Shown: positions 1 to 9,475 of the stretch, piece by piece
Layout: each line of letters begins with the position of its first letter
Numbering within the stretch: the first letter of the stretch is position 1
Origin: Vreelandella titanicae BH1
Lineage (GTDB): Bacteria > Pseudomonadota > Gammaproteobacteria > Pseudomonadales > Halomonadaceae
Assembly: GCF_000336575.1 (NCBI RefSeq)
Contig: NZ_AOPO01000004.1
Span: forward strand, 186,001 to 250,000
DNA length: 64,000 nt
Direction of reading: 5' to 3'
Program-made: the position numbers and the translations under genes
Notes under the pieces: generated by a model
What the model was told of the DNA's origin: nothing
The model's database searches: none
The model's input: the letters and a program-made list of their open reading frames with translations, nothing else

Positions 1-15
1 ATAGCAGTATTGAAA

Positions 16-1482
16 TTACTGTGATGGCAAAGCGCCCTCATCAATCAGCGCAATAACCGCCTCAATATCGATATGGGCTTCCAGCATATCGGCTAAACGG
101 TCAAGCTCACGTTCTCGGTGAGCTTGATAATCGCTCTGCTCTCCATTAACGAGTCCCAACTGCTTCAGTAGGGCTTGGCAGGCCTCCGGGTGGTCAAATA
201 ACCCGTGCAGGTAAGTACCGATTATTTGGCCATCCTCACTGACGGCGCCTTCTGGTCGGCCTTCTATGTCAAATAATGGCGCGTTAAGCGCCTGCCCTTC
301 ACTTACGCCGTTATGAATTTCATATCCGGTGACGGTTACCCCTTCAGCAACGGTCACGCCGCGAACATTTCGTAGCTGTTTGCCTGCCACCATTCGGGTG
401 GTCAGCGGCAACAAGCCCAAGCCCGCCACTTTTACTGGCTTACCCTCCAGGCCATCAGGGTCATCCACCCATTCGCCCAGCATTTGAAAGCCACCGCAAA
501 TACCTAACACCTTGCCGCCGTAGCGCAGGTGGCGCTGAATGGCGTTATCCCAGCCCTGTTGCTTTAACCACGCCAAATCGCTCGCGGTACTTTTACTACC
601 GGGCAGAATGACCACATCGGCGGCGGGTATCGGCTGGCCGGGCCCCACAAAGGTCAGCGATACCTGTGGGTGCAACCGCAGCGGATCGAAGTCAGTATGG
701 TTACTGATGCGCGGTAGCGCCGGAACGATCACGTTAAGTGTCTGGCTAGCCTTTTCGGCGTGGGTTAAACCAATGCTATCTTCAGCATCGAGTACTAGCC
801 CCTGCAGATAAGGCAGTGTTCCGAATACGGGTTTTCCCGTACGCTCCTCCAACCATTCAAGCCCCGGTTTAAGCAGCGCTATATCACCTCGAAAGCGGTT
901 GATAATAAAGCCTTTGGTACGCGCCTGTTCGCTCTCGCTCAAGAGCGCCAACGTACCTACCAATTGGGCGAATACCCCACCGCGGTCAATATCGCCCACC
1001 AGTATCACTGGACAGTCAGCCGCTTCGGCAAAGCCCATATTGGCGATATCCCCCTCGCGTAGGTTGATCTCAGCAGGGCTGCCCGCCCCTTCGGCAATAA
1101 TGACATCAAAGCGGTTTTCCAACGCCTGCCATGCCGCCATCACGCTCTCTTTCGCGGTGCGTTTATAGGCGTGGTAATCCAGCGCATCCATATGGCCATG
1201 CACTTTGCCGCGTAAAATCACCTGGGCGCCACGATCGGTTTCCGGCTTTAACAGTACCGGGTTCATGTCACTGTGGGGCGCTAAATAGCAGGCTTGCGCC
1301 TGTAACGCCGTGGAACGGCCAATCTCGCCGCCGTCCTCAGTCACGGCGCTATTCAATGCCATATTCTGGGGTTTAAATGGCGCCACCGATACTCCACGCC
1401 TTGCCAGCGCGCGGCAAAGGGCAGCCACCACAGTGCTTTTACCCGCATCCGAGGTGGTGCCTTGAATCATCAGTGTAGCCAT
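16..1482 (-). CDS. cobQ: Cobyric acid synthase (CobQ/CbiP)
   Basis: The 488-residue protein has the length and two-domain layout of cobyric acid synthase, which uses glutamine and ATP to amidate four side chains of adenosylcobyrinic a,c-diamide in the cytoplasm. An N-terminal P-loop-like segment ([10 protein letters not shown], residues 8-17) belongs to the MinD-like ATPase domain. The C-terminal class-I glutaminase domain has the nucleophile in [10 protein letters not shown] (Cys329) and a catalytic His in [10 protein letters not shown] near residue 430. The ATG at 1482 is the first codon and begins with the expected MATLMIQGT. The gene lies some 48 kb from the main cob cluster of this window; its own downstream neighbours are outside it. 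Family assignment is secure. Confidence 0.97.
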   Translation of the reverse strand: MATLMIQGTTSDAGKSTVVAALCRALARRGVSVAPFKPQNMALNSAVTEDGGEIGRSTALQAQACYLAPHSDMNPVLLKPETDRGAQVILRGKVHGHMDALDYHAYKRTAKESVMAAWQALENRFDVIIAEGAGSPAEINLREGDIANMGFAEAADCPVILVGDIDRGGVFAQLVGTLALLSESEQARTKGFIINRFRGDIALLKPGLEWLEERTGKPVFGTLPYLQGLVLDAEDSIGLTHAEKASQTLNVIVPALPRISNHTDFDPLRLHPQVSLTFVGPGQPIPAADVVILPGSKSTASDLAWLKQQGWDNAIQRHLRYGGKVLGICGGFQMLGEWVDDPDGLEGKPVKVAGLGLLPLTTRMVAGKQLRNVRGVTVAEGVTVTGYEIHNGVSEGQALNAPLFDIEGRPEGAVSEDGQIIGTYLHGLFDHPEACQALLKQLGLVNGEQSDYQAHRERELDRLADMLEAHIDIEAVIALIDEGALPSQ

Positions 1483-1645
1483 AAAGAAGTCTCGTCCAGG
1501 TGAACAAGAGCGAGACTTTAGCGGGAGGGGCTAAGCGGTGCAATGTGTTCAATCTCCGCTTAAGCACGCTGCTACCCTTAATAATCAAAAATACTTTTTA
1601 TTGCCATCAATTCGTCATACGCCATCTCTAGGCTGACACCTAATA

Positions 1646-1663
1646 AATGAGATCGATCTCATT
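1646..1663. promoter_or_regulatory. Perfect 18-bp palindrome, likely LacI-family operator
   Basis: AATGAGATCGATCTCATT is a perfect palindrome ending 21 bp before the LacI-type regulator start codon at 1685. LacI-family repressors bind even palindromes of this size with a central CG, so this is the probable operator for autoregulation and for the ABC importer operon behind it. The palindrome is seen directly; its role is inferred. Confidence 0.7.
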
Positions 1664-1684
1664 GCATTCATAACAGGTATTTCC

Positions 1685-2707
1685 ATGGCAGATTTACTTA
1701 GTGTGGCCAAACTCGCAGGAGTCTCTCGGGCAACCGCGGCGCGGGCTTTTTCAAGCCCCGACTTGGTACGCCCCGCTACCCGTGAAAAAGTGTTTAACGC
1801 TGCCCAGCAGTTAGCGTTTAGGCCAAATAAAATCGCCCAACAGCTGCGCTCTCAAGCGACGCAGATGATTGGCGTGATGGTGCCCAGTCTCGATAACCCC
1901 GTATTCGCCGAGCAGCTACAAGCCATGGAAGTGGCCGCCCGCGCGTCTGGCTACTCACTGATCGTTACCACCAGCGAATACTCGCCCAGCCGCGAGGGTG
2001 ACATTGTTGAGGAGATGCTGCGCCAGCGCGTGGACGGCTTGGTGCTGACCGTGGCTGAAGCGGATAACAGTGCCGTGCTGAACACGCTGCGCTTGGAAAC
2101 CACCCCGTGCTTACTAGTTTACAACCCGCCAGGGAAAAGTGGTTTTCCCTCTATTGGCGTCGATAACCGCGCTGCCAGCGCTGATGCCACCCGCCATTTA
2201 ATCACCCTGGGTCATGAGCGAATTGGCATGGTTGCTGGCCCACTGCTGCAATCAGACCGCGCTCGACTGCGTTTTGACGGTTACTGCCACGCTATGGGCG
2301 AGGCAGGCCTGATCGCCCGCTCATTGGTTGAGATGACCCGCCACACCCAAGCTGACCTGAAAAGCCTGATACCTGCACTGCAAGTCCCAGAGGCTCTCAG
2401 CGCAGTGATTTGTACCAATGACCTGCTTGCCATCAGCCTGATGGGCGAACTGCAACGCGCAGGCTTTAGCGTGCCTGGCGAACTTTCCGTGATGGGCTTT
2501 GATGGTATTGCCTTGGGCAAGCATCTATATCCATCGCTCTGCACCATTGAACAGCCTCGCGCCGAGATCGGGCGCGCGGCGGTTCACACCTTGCTAGCCA
2601 TGATTCGGGGAGAAAAATGCACACCCGCTCCCCTGCCCCACGCACTGCGTAAGGGCGAAAGTGTCGGAACCCCGACATCCCGCAAGTCCACGTTAAGCAC
2701 TTTATAG
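1685..2707 (+). CDS. LacI-family transcriptional regulator
   Basis: This 340-residue protein has the family layout: an N-terminal helix-turn-helix (SVAKLAGVSRATAARAFS, about residues 6-23), the hinge helix region (PNKIAQQLRSQAT) and a periplasmic-binding-protein-like effector domain starting at IGVMVPSLDNPVFAEQL and running to about residue 320. It lies 11 bp upstream of, and codirectional with, an ABC importer operon and follows a perfect palindrome. It most likely represses that operon and itself until the imported compound or a product binds. The effector is not identifiable from sequence; GntR/RbsR-type effectors would be sugars, but here the neighbours (an importer and a phosphoesterase) suggest a phosphorylated compound. 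Family call secure, target inferred. Confidence 0.93.
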   Translation: MADLLSVAKLAGVSRATAARAFSSPDLVRPATREKVFNAAQQLAFRPNKIAQQLRSQATQMIGVMVPSLDNPVFAEQLQAMEVAARASGYSLIVTTSEYSPSREGDIVEEMLRQRVDGLVLTVAEADNSAVLNTLRLETTPCLLVYNPPGKSGFPSIGVDNRAASADATRHLITLGHERIGMVAGPLLQSDRARLRFDGYCHAMGEAGLIARSLVEMTRHTQADLKSLIPALQVPEALSAVICTNDLLAISLMGELQRAGFSVPGELSVMGFDGIALGKHLYPSLCTIEQPRAEIGRAAVHTLLAMIRGEKCTPAPLPHALRKGESVGTPTSRKSTLSTL

Positions 2708-2718
2708 AGGAACTTGGT

Positions 2719-3750
2719 ATGAGTCTTAAACGCATGAACCTTAAGCGTCTGTATCAAGCGTTACTGGCCACGGCGGTTATCAGTGCGTCAGGGGTCGCTA
2801 CTGCCCAGTCAAGCGACAACGCTATCTGCTACAACTGCCCGCCTGAGTGGGCGGACTGGGGCACCCAGTTGCGTTTGATCGAACAGGAGACCGGCATTCG
2901 CGTGCCGCAAGACAACAAGAACTCCGGCCAATCCTTAGCCCAATTGGTTGCCGAAGCCAGTAGCCCGGTGGCCGATGTCGTTTACTACGGGGTGACCTTC
3001 GGCATTCAAGCCATGGAAGAGGACGTAGTGGCGTCCTACCAGCCCGAACACTGGGATGAGATTCCTGAAGGTCTAAAAGACCCCGAAGGCAACTGGTTTG
3101 CCATTCACTCTGGTACCCTCGGTTTTATGGTCAACGTTGACGCCTTGGATGGCGCGCCGGTGCCCACTTCCTGGGAAGATCTGCTCAAGCCCGAGTATCG
3201 CGGCATGGTGGGTTACCTTGACCCGGCCAGCGCCTTTGTCGGCTACGTCGGTGCCGTGGCGGTCAACCTAGCCATGGGTGGCGATCTTAATGACTTCACT
3301 CCGGCGATCGACTACTTCAATCAGCTAGCCAAAAACGACCCGATTGTGCCCAAGCAAACCAGCTACGCTCGAGTACTTTCTGGTGAGATCCCGATTCTTC
3401 TCGATTACGACTTCAACGCTTACCGCGCACGCCATAGCGATGGTGCCAACGTAGAGTTTGTGATTCCCGAAGAGGGCAGCGTGGTAGTGCCCTATGTTAT
3501 GAGCCTGGTAAAAGATGGCCCTAACCCCGAAAACGGTCAGCAAGTGCTTGATTTCGTGCTCTCTGACCAAGGCCAAGCGGTATGGGCAGATGCTTACCTA
3601 CGTCCCGTGCGCGCCAGCGCCATTTCCCCCGAAGCACGCGAAGTCTTTCTGCCCGATAGCGAGTATGCCCGCGCCGAGGCACTTGACTACCCCGCCATGG
3701 CGGCTGCTCAACGTAGCTTCTCTGAGCGGTATCTGTCGGAGGTTCGTTAA
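2719..3750 (+). CDS. ABC transporter periplasmic substrate-binding protein
   Basis: The 343-residue product has a typical signal peptide (basic MSLKRMNLKR, hydrophobic stretch, cleavage near ATAQ-SSDN at about residue 30) and a type-II periplasmic-binding-protein body of the extracellular solute-binding family that includes ferric-iron, thiamine and 2-aminoethylphosphonate binders (STSW-like PTSWEDLLKPEYRG near residue 155, DYDFNAYRARH near residue 230). A good ribosome site (gagg, 8 nt spacing) precedes the ATG. It is the first gene of the importer proper. Two cysteines in CYNCPPEW just after the signal could form a disulphide. The ligand cannot be read from sequence; the linked phosphoesterase suggests a phosphodiester or phosphonate. 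Confidence 0.9.
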   Translation: MSLKRMNLKRLYQALLATAVISASGVATAQSSDNAICYNCPPEWADWGTQLRLIEQETGIRVPQDNKNSGQSLAQLVAEASSPVADVVYYGVTFGIQAMEEDVVASYQPEHWDEIPEGLKDPEGNWFAIHSGTLGFMVNVDALDGAPVPTSWEDLLKPEYRGMVGYLDPASAFVGYVGAVAVNLAMGGDLNDFTPAIDYFNQLAKNDPIVPKQTSYARVLSGEIPILLDYDFNAYRARHSDGANVEFVIPEEGSVVVPYVMSLVKDGPNPENGQQVLDFVLSDQGQAVWADAYLRPVRASAISPEAREVFLPDSEYARAEALDYPAMAAAQRSFSERYLSEVR

Positions 3751-3752
3751 TC

Positions 3753-4649
3753 ATGACAGCGGCATCCAAGCAGCCCTCCGGGGCTGCTTCTTACCTAAGT
3801 CGACCATCGACGATGGTAGGCCCAGCCCGGCGTAAACGCTTTATCGCGTTGTTCGCCTTACTGCCTGCCCTGGTGATTTTCTGCGCCTTTTGGCTACTGC
3901 CTTTTTCGCGTCTGATCATGATGGGCGCCGAGGCTGATCCAAGCAGCGGTATTAGCGCTTACCTGACTATTCTTACCCATCGTCAGTACTTAATCAGCCT
4001 GGCGACCACCGTTGGTCTTTCGCTGGTAGTGTCACTGGTAGCGGTTGCCATTGCGGGCGTTGCCGGATTTTTTCTCGCCCGCCAGCGTTTTTTTGGCAAG
4101 TCCATACTAGTGGCTATCCTCACCTTTCCGCTGGCTTTCCCAGGCGTGGTGGTGGGCTTTTTGGTCATCATGCTGGGAGGGCGTCAAGGTGCCTTGGCGC
4201 AGACCAGCCTGTGGCTGTTTGGCGAGCGCTGGATGTTCGCTTACTCACTGGCCGGGCTATTTATTGGTTACCTCTACTTCTCCATTCCTCGTGTTATTAC
4301 CACGGTGATGGCTGCCTGCGACAACCTGGATAGAAGCCTTGAAGAGGCAGCTCGCTCGTTAGGCGCTAACACTTGGCAGGTCACCAAGGACGTCATCGTA
4401 CCCGGCATTGCACCCGCGCTGCTCTCAACCGGTGCCATCTGCTTTGCTACCAGTATGGGCGCCTTTGGTACGGCGTTTACCCTGGGCACGCGGTTGAGCA
4501 TTCTACCGCTCAATATCTACGGCGAATTCACCAACTACGCTAACTTCGCCATGGCAGCCGCGCTATCAGTGGTATTGGGCGTGATCACCTGGATGGCATT
4601 GAGTCTTGCCCGCAGGCTGGCAGGCGGCAACTTGGGGGCTTCGGTATGA
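3753..4649 (+). CDS. ABC transporter permease
   Basis: This 298-residue inner-membrane protein has about six hydrophobic segments and the binding-protein-dependent permease signature with the EAA loop (EEAARSLGANTWQVTKDVI near residue 195), where the ATPase docks. A ggagg ribosome site lies 11 bp before the ATG. It follows the binding protein by 2 bp and its stop overlaps the start of the second permease (ATGA), so the two are translationally coupled and form the membrane heterodimer of the importer. Confidence 0.93.
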   Translation: MTAASKQPSGAASYLSRPSTMVGPARRKRFIALFALLPALVIFCAFWLLPFSRLIMMGAEADPSSGISAYLTILTHRQYLISLATTVGLSLVVSLVAVAIAGVAGFFLARQRFFGKSILVAILTFPLAFPGVVVGFLVIMLGGRQGALAQTSLWLFGERWMFAYSLAGLFIGYLYFSIPRVITTVMAACDNLDRSLEEAARSLGANTWQVTKDVIVPGIAPALLSTGAICFATSMGAFGTAFTLGTRLSILPLNIYGEFTNYANFAMAAALSVVLGVITWMALSLARRLAGGNLGASV

Positions 4650-5433
4650 AATCTCACCTACGCTTTACGCTGCAATTGGGCTTCACCCTGCTGGTGTGCT
4701 TGTTCATGATTGTGCCCGTCGCCATGTCGGTCATGGCGGGGCTGACCGAAAACTACTTTGTCGGCCTTGAGAGTGGCCTGACCCTGCGCTGGGTGGATGA
4801 GGTGTGGCAGCTCTACGCCGATACCATCTGGCTCTCAATTAAACTGGCGCTGGCCTGTTTATTGATCACTATCCTGATTGGCGTACCCGCCGCCTATGGC
4901 CTGCTGCGCAGCCGTCGCCGCTGGGCCAACGCGATTGAAGAACTCCTACTGCTGCCGGTTGCCGTACCTGGGCTGGCCACCGCGCTTGCCCTACTGCTCG
5001 CCTATGGCAGCTACCGTGAATTCCGCGGCAGTTGGCTATTTATTCTGGTTGGCCATGTGCTGTTTACCCTGCCCTTTATGGTGCGCGCGGTGCTCTCTGT
5101 GATGCAAACCGCCAAGCTTCCCCAACTTGAAGAAGCCGCCGCCAGCTTAGGCGCCAGTTTTAGGCAACGCTTTTCGGGGTGGTCATCCCTAACTGTATGA
5201 GCGGCATTTTGGCGGGGGCGCTGATGGTGGTCACCCTATCGATCGGTGAATTCAACATTACCTGGATGCTGCACACCCCCTTGACCAAAACGCTACCGGT
5301 CGGCTTAGCCGACAGCTACGCCTCGATGCGCCTGGAAATTGGCTCAGCCTACACGCTGATATTTCTGGTGATGGTGGTGCCCTTGCTAGTGGCGATTCAG
5401 TGGGCGGGCCGACTCACCGAGCAGCGCCGCTAA
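4646..5433 (+). pseudogene. Second ABC transporter permease, frameshifted
   Basis: The reading frame from 4646 encodes a permease with membrane segments and an EAA loop (QLEEAAASLGASFRQRF) but then runs into WSSLTV and a stop at 5200. From about 5179 the next frame continues exactly where expected (IPNCMSGILAGALMVVTLS) to a stop at 5433. The break lies in the cgcttttcgggg run near 5170: adding one T restores RQRFFGVVIPNC. The gene is therefore either a recent one-base deletion that inactivates the importer, a sequencing error in a homopolymer, or (less likely) a programmed shift. Everything else in the operon is intact, which favours error or a very young mutation. Confidence 0.85.
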
Positions 5434-5456
5434 GTTTTATTATTTGAGAATCCGTT

Positions 5457-6539
5457 ATGAGTTCATCTGTCAGCATTACGCTACACCAATGCAGCCGCAC
5501 CTTCGCAGGCGGCAACACGGCGCTCCAACCGCTTGATTTGCAGGTTAATGCGGGCGAAACCCTGGTACTGCTGGGCCCTTCCGGCTGCGGCAAAACCACC
5601 ACCCTGCGCATTATTAGCGGCCTGGAAAGCCCCGACAAAGGCGGGCAAGTAATGTTTGGCGAGCGTGATGTCACCGCTCTGCCGATTGAGCAGCGCGACG
5701 TGGGAATGGTGTTTCAAAACTACGCGCTATTTCCCAATATGAGCGTTGCCGACAATATTGCCTACGGCTTGAAAATACAGCGTTTGCCACGTGCCGAGAT
5801 CGCCCATCGGCTTGACGAAGTCATGCATATGGTCGACTTGCAAGGCTTTGGTGACCGGCGCATCGACGCCCTCTCCGGCGGCCAAAAACAGCGCGTCGCT
5901 CTCGCCCGTGCGATTGCTGTTCGCCCCAAGGTGCTGCTGTTTGATGAGCCGTTAGCAGCTCTAGACGCCAAACTGCGCGACCGCTTACGCATCGAGATTG
6001 GCCAACTGCTGCGTGAATTGGGCACCACGGCGGTCTACGTCACCCACGACCAAGACGAAGCGATGGCCTTGGGTGACCGCATCGCGGTAATGCAAGCCGG
6101 ACGCATTGCGCAGTTGGGCACTCCCCAAGAGATTTATCATCAGCCGGCCAACGCCTTTGTGGCCGATTTTATTGGTGCGGTTAACTGCCTGGAGGTGATC
6201 AGCACACGCGCCGATGGAGGATTGGTCGTCCATGGCGGTGAACTCATCGCTGCCCATTTGCAGGGAGTATCCACTGTCTACTGCCGTCCAGAAGACATTC
6301 AGGTGGTTTCCGTTGACCAAGCCGATGTAACAGGCAAGGTGGTACAGAGCATCTTCCTGGGCCAGACCCAGCGCCTGATGGTGGACACGGGCGGCGCTTC
6401 GCCACTCCAGATTGAGGCACCCTCTCGCCAGCGCTGGCCAAACGGTACCGCGATTGGTTTGTCCCTCCCTTCTAACGTGCTTTTTCATCCAGATAAGCCC
6501 ACTGCCCCTGTTAATGCCAAGGAGATGGCCAATGGCTGA
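5457..6539 (+). CDS. ABC transporter ATP-binding protein
   Basis: The 360-residue protein has Walker A (GPSGCGKTT near residue 40), Q-loop (QNYALFPNMSV), signature LSGGQKQRVALARA and Walker B (VLLFDEPLAALD) followed by the switch His (YVTHDQDEAM). The C-terminal third is a TOBE-type regulatory domain as in the Fe3+/spermidine/maltose type importers. It energises the two upstream permeases at the cytoplasmic face. Its stop codon overlaps the start of the phosphoesterase by 8 bp, indicating coupled translation. Confidence 0.95.
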   Translation: MSSSVSITLHQCSRTFAGGNTALQPLDLQVNAGETLVLLGPSGCGKTTTLRIISGLESPDKGGQVMFGERDVTALPIEQRDVGMVFQNYALFPNMSVADNIAYGLKIQRLPRAEIAHRLDEVMHMVDLQGFGDRRIDALSGGQKQRVALARAIAVRPKVLLFDEPLAALDAKLRDRLRIEIGQLLRELGTTAVYVTHDQDEAMALGDRIAVMQAGRIAQLGTPQEIYHQPANAFVADFIGAVNCLEVISTRADGGLVVHGGELIAAHLQGVSTVYCRPEDIQVVSVDQADVTGKVVQSIFLGQTQRLMVDTGGASPLQIEAPSRQRWPNGTAIGLSLPSNVLFHPDKPTAPVNAKEMANG

Positions 6540-7398
6540 TCAAGGTTTAAACATTCAGAAAGCCCCTCATGCCCAGCAATGCCTTATCGCCCAGATTAGC
6601 GATCCGCATATCAAGGCGGGCGGGAAACTCTCTTACCGCCAGGTAGATACCGCCAGTGCTCTGCGCCAAGCAATCAGCACGCTCAATCAGCTAGCGCCGC
6701 GGCCCGACCTGGTGCTAATTAGCGGTGACTTGGTTGATTTTGGCCACCCTAGCGAGTACGCCACCTTTAAGCAGATTCTGGCTGAGTTAATGCTGCCCGT
6801 GTACCTGATCCCTGGCAATCATGATGACCGCGAGCATCTACGCGCCGCCTTTCCCGAGCACCGTTACCTGTTTCAGCACCACGACTATTTACACTGGGTC
6901 GTGGATGACTATCCGGTACGCATTGTAGGGCTCGACTCATCGGTGCCCGGCAAACCCCATGGCGAGTTAAGCGATGAAAGCCTGCAGTGGCTAGACACTA
7001 TGCTGGCAGAGCAACCCGAAAAACCGACTCTCGTCATGGTGCATCATCACCCTTTTGTTAGTGGCATCGACCATATGGATCGCCAGCCGCTGAAGCGACC
7101 AGACGCGCTAGCCGACGTCATTGGCAGACATGCCCAGGTCGAGCGCGTGCTTTGCGGGCATCTGCACCGTTCGATCCAGGCCCGCTTTGCTAACACTTTG
7201 GCGATTAGCTGCCCTGGGGTTTCCCATCAGGTAAGTTTGGATCTAACCCCAGACGGCCCCGCCCACTTTCAGCTAGAGCCCCCCGGTTACCTGCTACACC
7301 AGTGGTCGGCAACTAACGGTATGGTGACTCACCAAGGGTTTATCCAGCGCTATCCTGGCCCCTTCCCGTTTTTTGATGCGAACGGGCTGATTGATTAG
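6532..7398 (+). CDS. Metallophosphoesterase, class III cyclic-nucleotide/GpdQ-like phosphodiesterase
   Basis: The 288-residue protein carries the complete binuclear-metal set in order: QISDPHI (DxH), LISGDLVD, IPGNHDD, MVHHHPF and CGHLHRS. This matches the CpdA/GpdQ branch that hydrolyses phosphodiesters (cyclic nucleotides, glycerophosphodiesters). The ATG at 6532 has an aagga ribosome site 8 nt upstream and overlaps the end of the ATPase gene, so it belongs to the importer operon. No signal peptide is seen, so it should act on imported substrate in the cytoplasm. The specific substrate is not determinable. Its 3' end overlaps the convergent Ada-like gene by 4 bp. Confidence 0.92.
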   Translation: MADQGLNIQKAPHAQQCLIAQISDPHIKAGGKLSYRQVDTASALRQAISTLNQLAPRPDLVLISGDLVDFGHPSEYATFKQILAELMLPVYLIPGNHDDREHLRAAFPEHRYLFQHHDYLHWVVDDYPVRIVGLDSSVPGKPHGELSDESLQWLDTMLAEQPEKPTLVMVHHHPFVSGIDHMDRQPLKRPDALADVIGRHAQVERVLCGHLHRSIQARFANTLAISCPGVSHQVSLDLTPDGPAHFQLEPPGYLLHQWSATNGMVTHQGFIQRYPGPFPFFDANGLID

Positions 7399-8258
7399 GT
7401 CGTTAAACTGGGGGCGAGCGCTGTGTTATCTGTGTGAGCCAGCGCCAGCTCCCAGGCTTGTACCATCTGCTTTTTCTCTAATCCCCAGCGGTAACCACCG
7501 AGTGCACCGCTTTGTTGAATCACCCGGTGGCAGGGGATCCATAACGCGATGGGGTTAGCGCCCACTGCATTGCCCACTGCTCGGGACGATTTAGGTGATC
7601 CCAGCGCCTGAGCAATATGGGAATAGCTGGCAAATTGCCCCTCGGGGATCGTTAACAGCGCTCGCCAAACCGCTATTTGGAAGTTGGTGCCAGTGACGTG
7701 TAGCGAGACAGCGGTAGCCCCCTCTTCAGGCTCAGTAAACAGCCTTTCCACCGCATAGCGAGTGGACTCAGTGTTATGTTGAAAGGTGCTGCGCGGCCAC
7801 TCCTTGGCCAACCTTGCCAGTAACTCCTCTGAATTAGTCGTATCGACAAACCCCATTCGGCAGATACCCCGGGGCGTTACCGCGACGAATAGGCGACCTA
7901 AAGGTGTTTCGTGAACGCCATAAGCGATCTCCACTCCTTCACCCTGGCGCTTATACTCGCCGGGCGTGACCGCCTCTAACTGAACAAAGTGGTCGTAAAG
8001 CCGCGAGCCACCGCTCAGCCCCAGGGTATGGGCGATATCCAGCAAAGAAGTGGACGAATGCATCAACTGCTTACCGCGCTCTAAGGTGAGTGCCTGCAAA
8101 AAGCGTTTGGGACTAATCCCCGCATAACGACAAAACAGCCGCTGGAAGTGGAAGGCACTCAAATGAACATGAGCAGCCACCGTTTCCAGATTGGGCTGTT
8201 CCGCCGCATGAGCCACCATATAGGCCATGGCTTTTTCGATACGCTCATAGTCATTCAT
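7395..8258 (-). CDS. AraC-type HTH fused to O6-methylguanine-DNA methyltransferase (Ada-like)
   Basis: In this 287-residue protein, residues 1-110 form an AraC-type double helix-turn-helix (VAAHVHLSAFHFQRLFCRYAG and the second HTH ending VTPGEYKR). Residues 120-280 are the alkylguanine-DNA alkyltransferase domain with the acceptor cysteine in NPIALWIPCHRVIQ and the downstream GGYRWGLEKK. It lacks the N-terminal zinc/methylphosphotriester domain of Escherichia coli Ada, so it resembles the shorter form that repairs O6-alkylguanine and may regulate without phosphotriester sensing. Domain assignment is secure; the regulatory role is inferred. Confidence 0.94.
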   Translation of the reverse strand: MNDYERIEKAMAYMVAHAAEQPNLETVAAHVHLSAFHFQRLFCRYAGISPKRFLQALTLERGKQLMHSSTSLLDIAHTLGLSGGSRLYDHFVQLEAVTPGEYKRQGEGVEIAYGVHETPLGRLFVAVTPRGICRMGFVDTTNSEELLARLAKEWPRSTFQHNTESTRYAVERLFTEPEEGATAVSLHVTGTNFQIAVWRALLTIPEGQFASYSHIAQALGSPKSSRAVGNAVGANPIALWIPCHRVIQQSGALGGYRWGLEKKQMVQAWELALAHTDNTALAPSLTT

Positions 8259-8462
8259 TGGGTTATCTCTCTGGCCGTCGGGGTCGGGGCTGCTTAGTTC
8301 CTTTCAGCCTAAGCCTTCACGGGCGAGCTGCCGACCCGAATCTTGCGCACCGGCGGGTGATCAGACAGTTTATGTTTAAAAGAGGCGTTATGTTTAACAG
8401 ACATTTCCACCAGTTTTCGCTAGGGTAATGCCCCGCCTCCATTGACGGTACACGATACGCCC

Positions 8463-9383
8463 ATGCAAGACTTGATCAATGACATTGCAGCAGCCATGGC
8501 AAACGCCGAAGAACGCGGTAAGGTCGCAGACTATATTCCCGAGCTTGGCCATGTTGACCCACAGCAGTTTGCCATTTCGCTCGCCACGGTGGATGGCAAA
8601 GTGTACTCGGCAGGTTGTGCTACCACGCCCTTCTCGATTCAAAGTATCTCTAAAGTATTTACGCTGACCATTGCACTTGGGCAAGTGGGTGATTCTCTGT
8701 GGTCAAAAGTAGGCCGCGAGCCCTCAGGGGATCCCTTCAACTCCATCGTGCAACTAGAGCATGAAAGCGGCAAACCGCGTAACCCGTTTATCAATGCCGG
8801 GGCCATTGCGGTAGTCGATGCGATCATGATGGGCCACGAGCCCAAAGAGACACTTGGCGAGATTCTTAGCTTTGTGCGCTATATCGCCGATGACGACAGC
8901 ATTTACTTCGACCACGCGGTGGCCGCTTCAGAAATGGCCCACCGCGACCGCAACGCCTCACTGGCGCACTTTATGAAAGCCTTTGGCCGCCTACGCCATG
9001 ATGTCGATAAGGTGCTAGGCACCTATTTTCACCAGTGCGCTATCGCCATGAGCTGTGAGCAGTTGGCCCATGCCGGGCTATTTTTGGCCTCGGATGGTAT
9101 CAACAAACCCAGTGGCATTCGCGTGGTAGCCCCCCAGCGCGCACGGCGTATCAATTCACTAATGATGATGTGCGGGCACTACGACGCCTCGGGAGAGTTC
9201 GCATTTCGCGTCGGCCTGCCTGGCAAAAGTGGCGTGGGCGGTGGCATTCTGGCGATTGCACCCGGCCATGGCTCCATCGCAGTTTGGTCGCCGGGGCTGG
9301 ATGCCTACGGCAACAGTTTTCTGGGCACCCAGGCGCTCGAAATGTTTGTGCAGCGCACCGGCTGGTCGGTTTTTGGGCATTAG
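8463..9383 (+). CDS. glsA: Glutaminase A
   Basis: This 306-residue enzyme is a serine-dependent, beta-lactamase-fold glutaminase that hydrolyses glutamine to glutamate and ammonia. The catalytic SxxK motif is in [13 protein letters not shown] near residue 55; conserved [10 protein letters not shown] and the C-terminal [11 protein letters not shown] are present. The ATG at 8463 ([12 protein letters not shown]) fits the family start; a TTG at 8442 would add seven residues. It is monocistronic between the Ada-like gene and an exporter. Glutamate production would suit osmotic or acid adaptation, which is inference. Confidence 0.95.
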   Translation: MQDLINDIAAAMANAEERGKVADYIPELGHVDPQQFAISLATVDGKVYSAGCATTPFSIQSISKVFTLTIALGQVGDSLWSKVGREPSGDPFNSIVQLEHESGKPRNPFINAGAIAVVDAIMMGHEPKETLGEILSFVRYIADDDSIYFDHAVAASEMAHRDRNASLAHFMKAFGRLRHDVDKVLGTYFHQCAIAMSCEQLAHAGLFLASDGINKPSGIRVVAPQRARRINSLMMMCGHYDASGEFAFRVGLPGKSGVGGGILAIAPGHGSIAVWSPGLDAYGNSFLGTQALEMFVQRTGWSVFGH

Positions 9384-9475
9384 CAGGGCAACGCTTTAAG
9401 CAACGATCTCAATTTTGTTCAATACCGCCCACAAGCGCTACTGCATTCTCCTTGCATTATCTGAGGAGAATGACA

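Noticed and set aside
5985-6488. Minus-strand open frame in the ABC ATPase
   Set aside because: Antisense shadow; no motif and no ribosome site.
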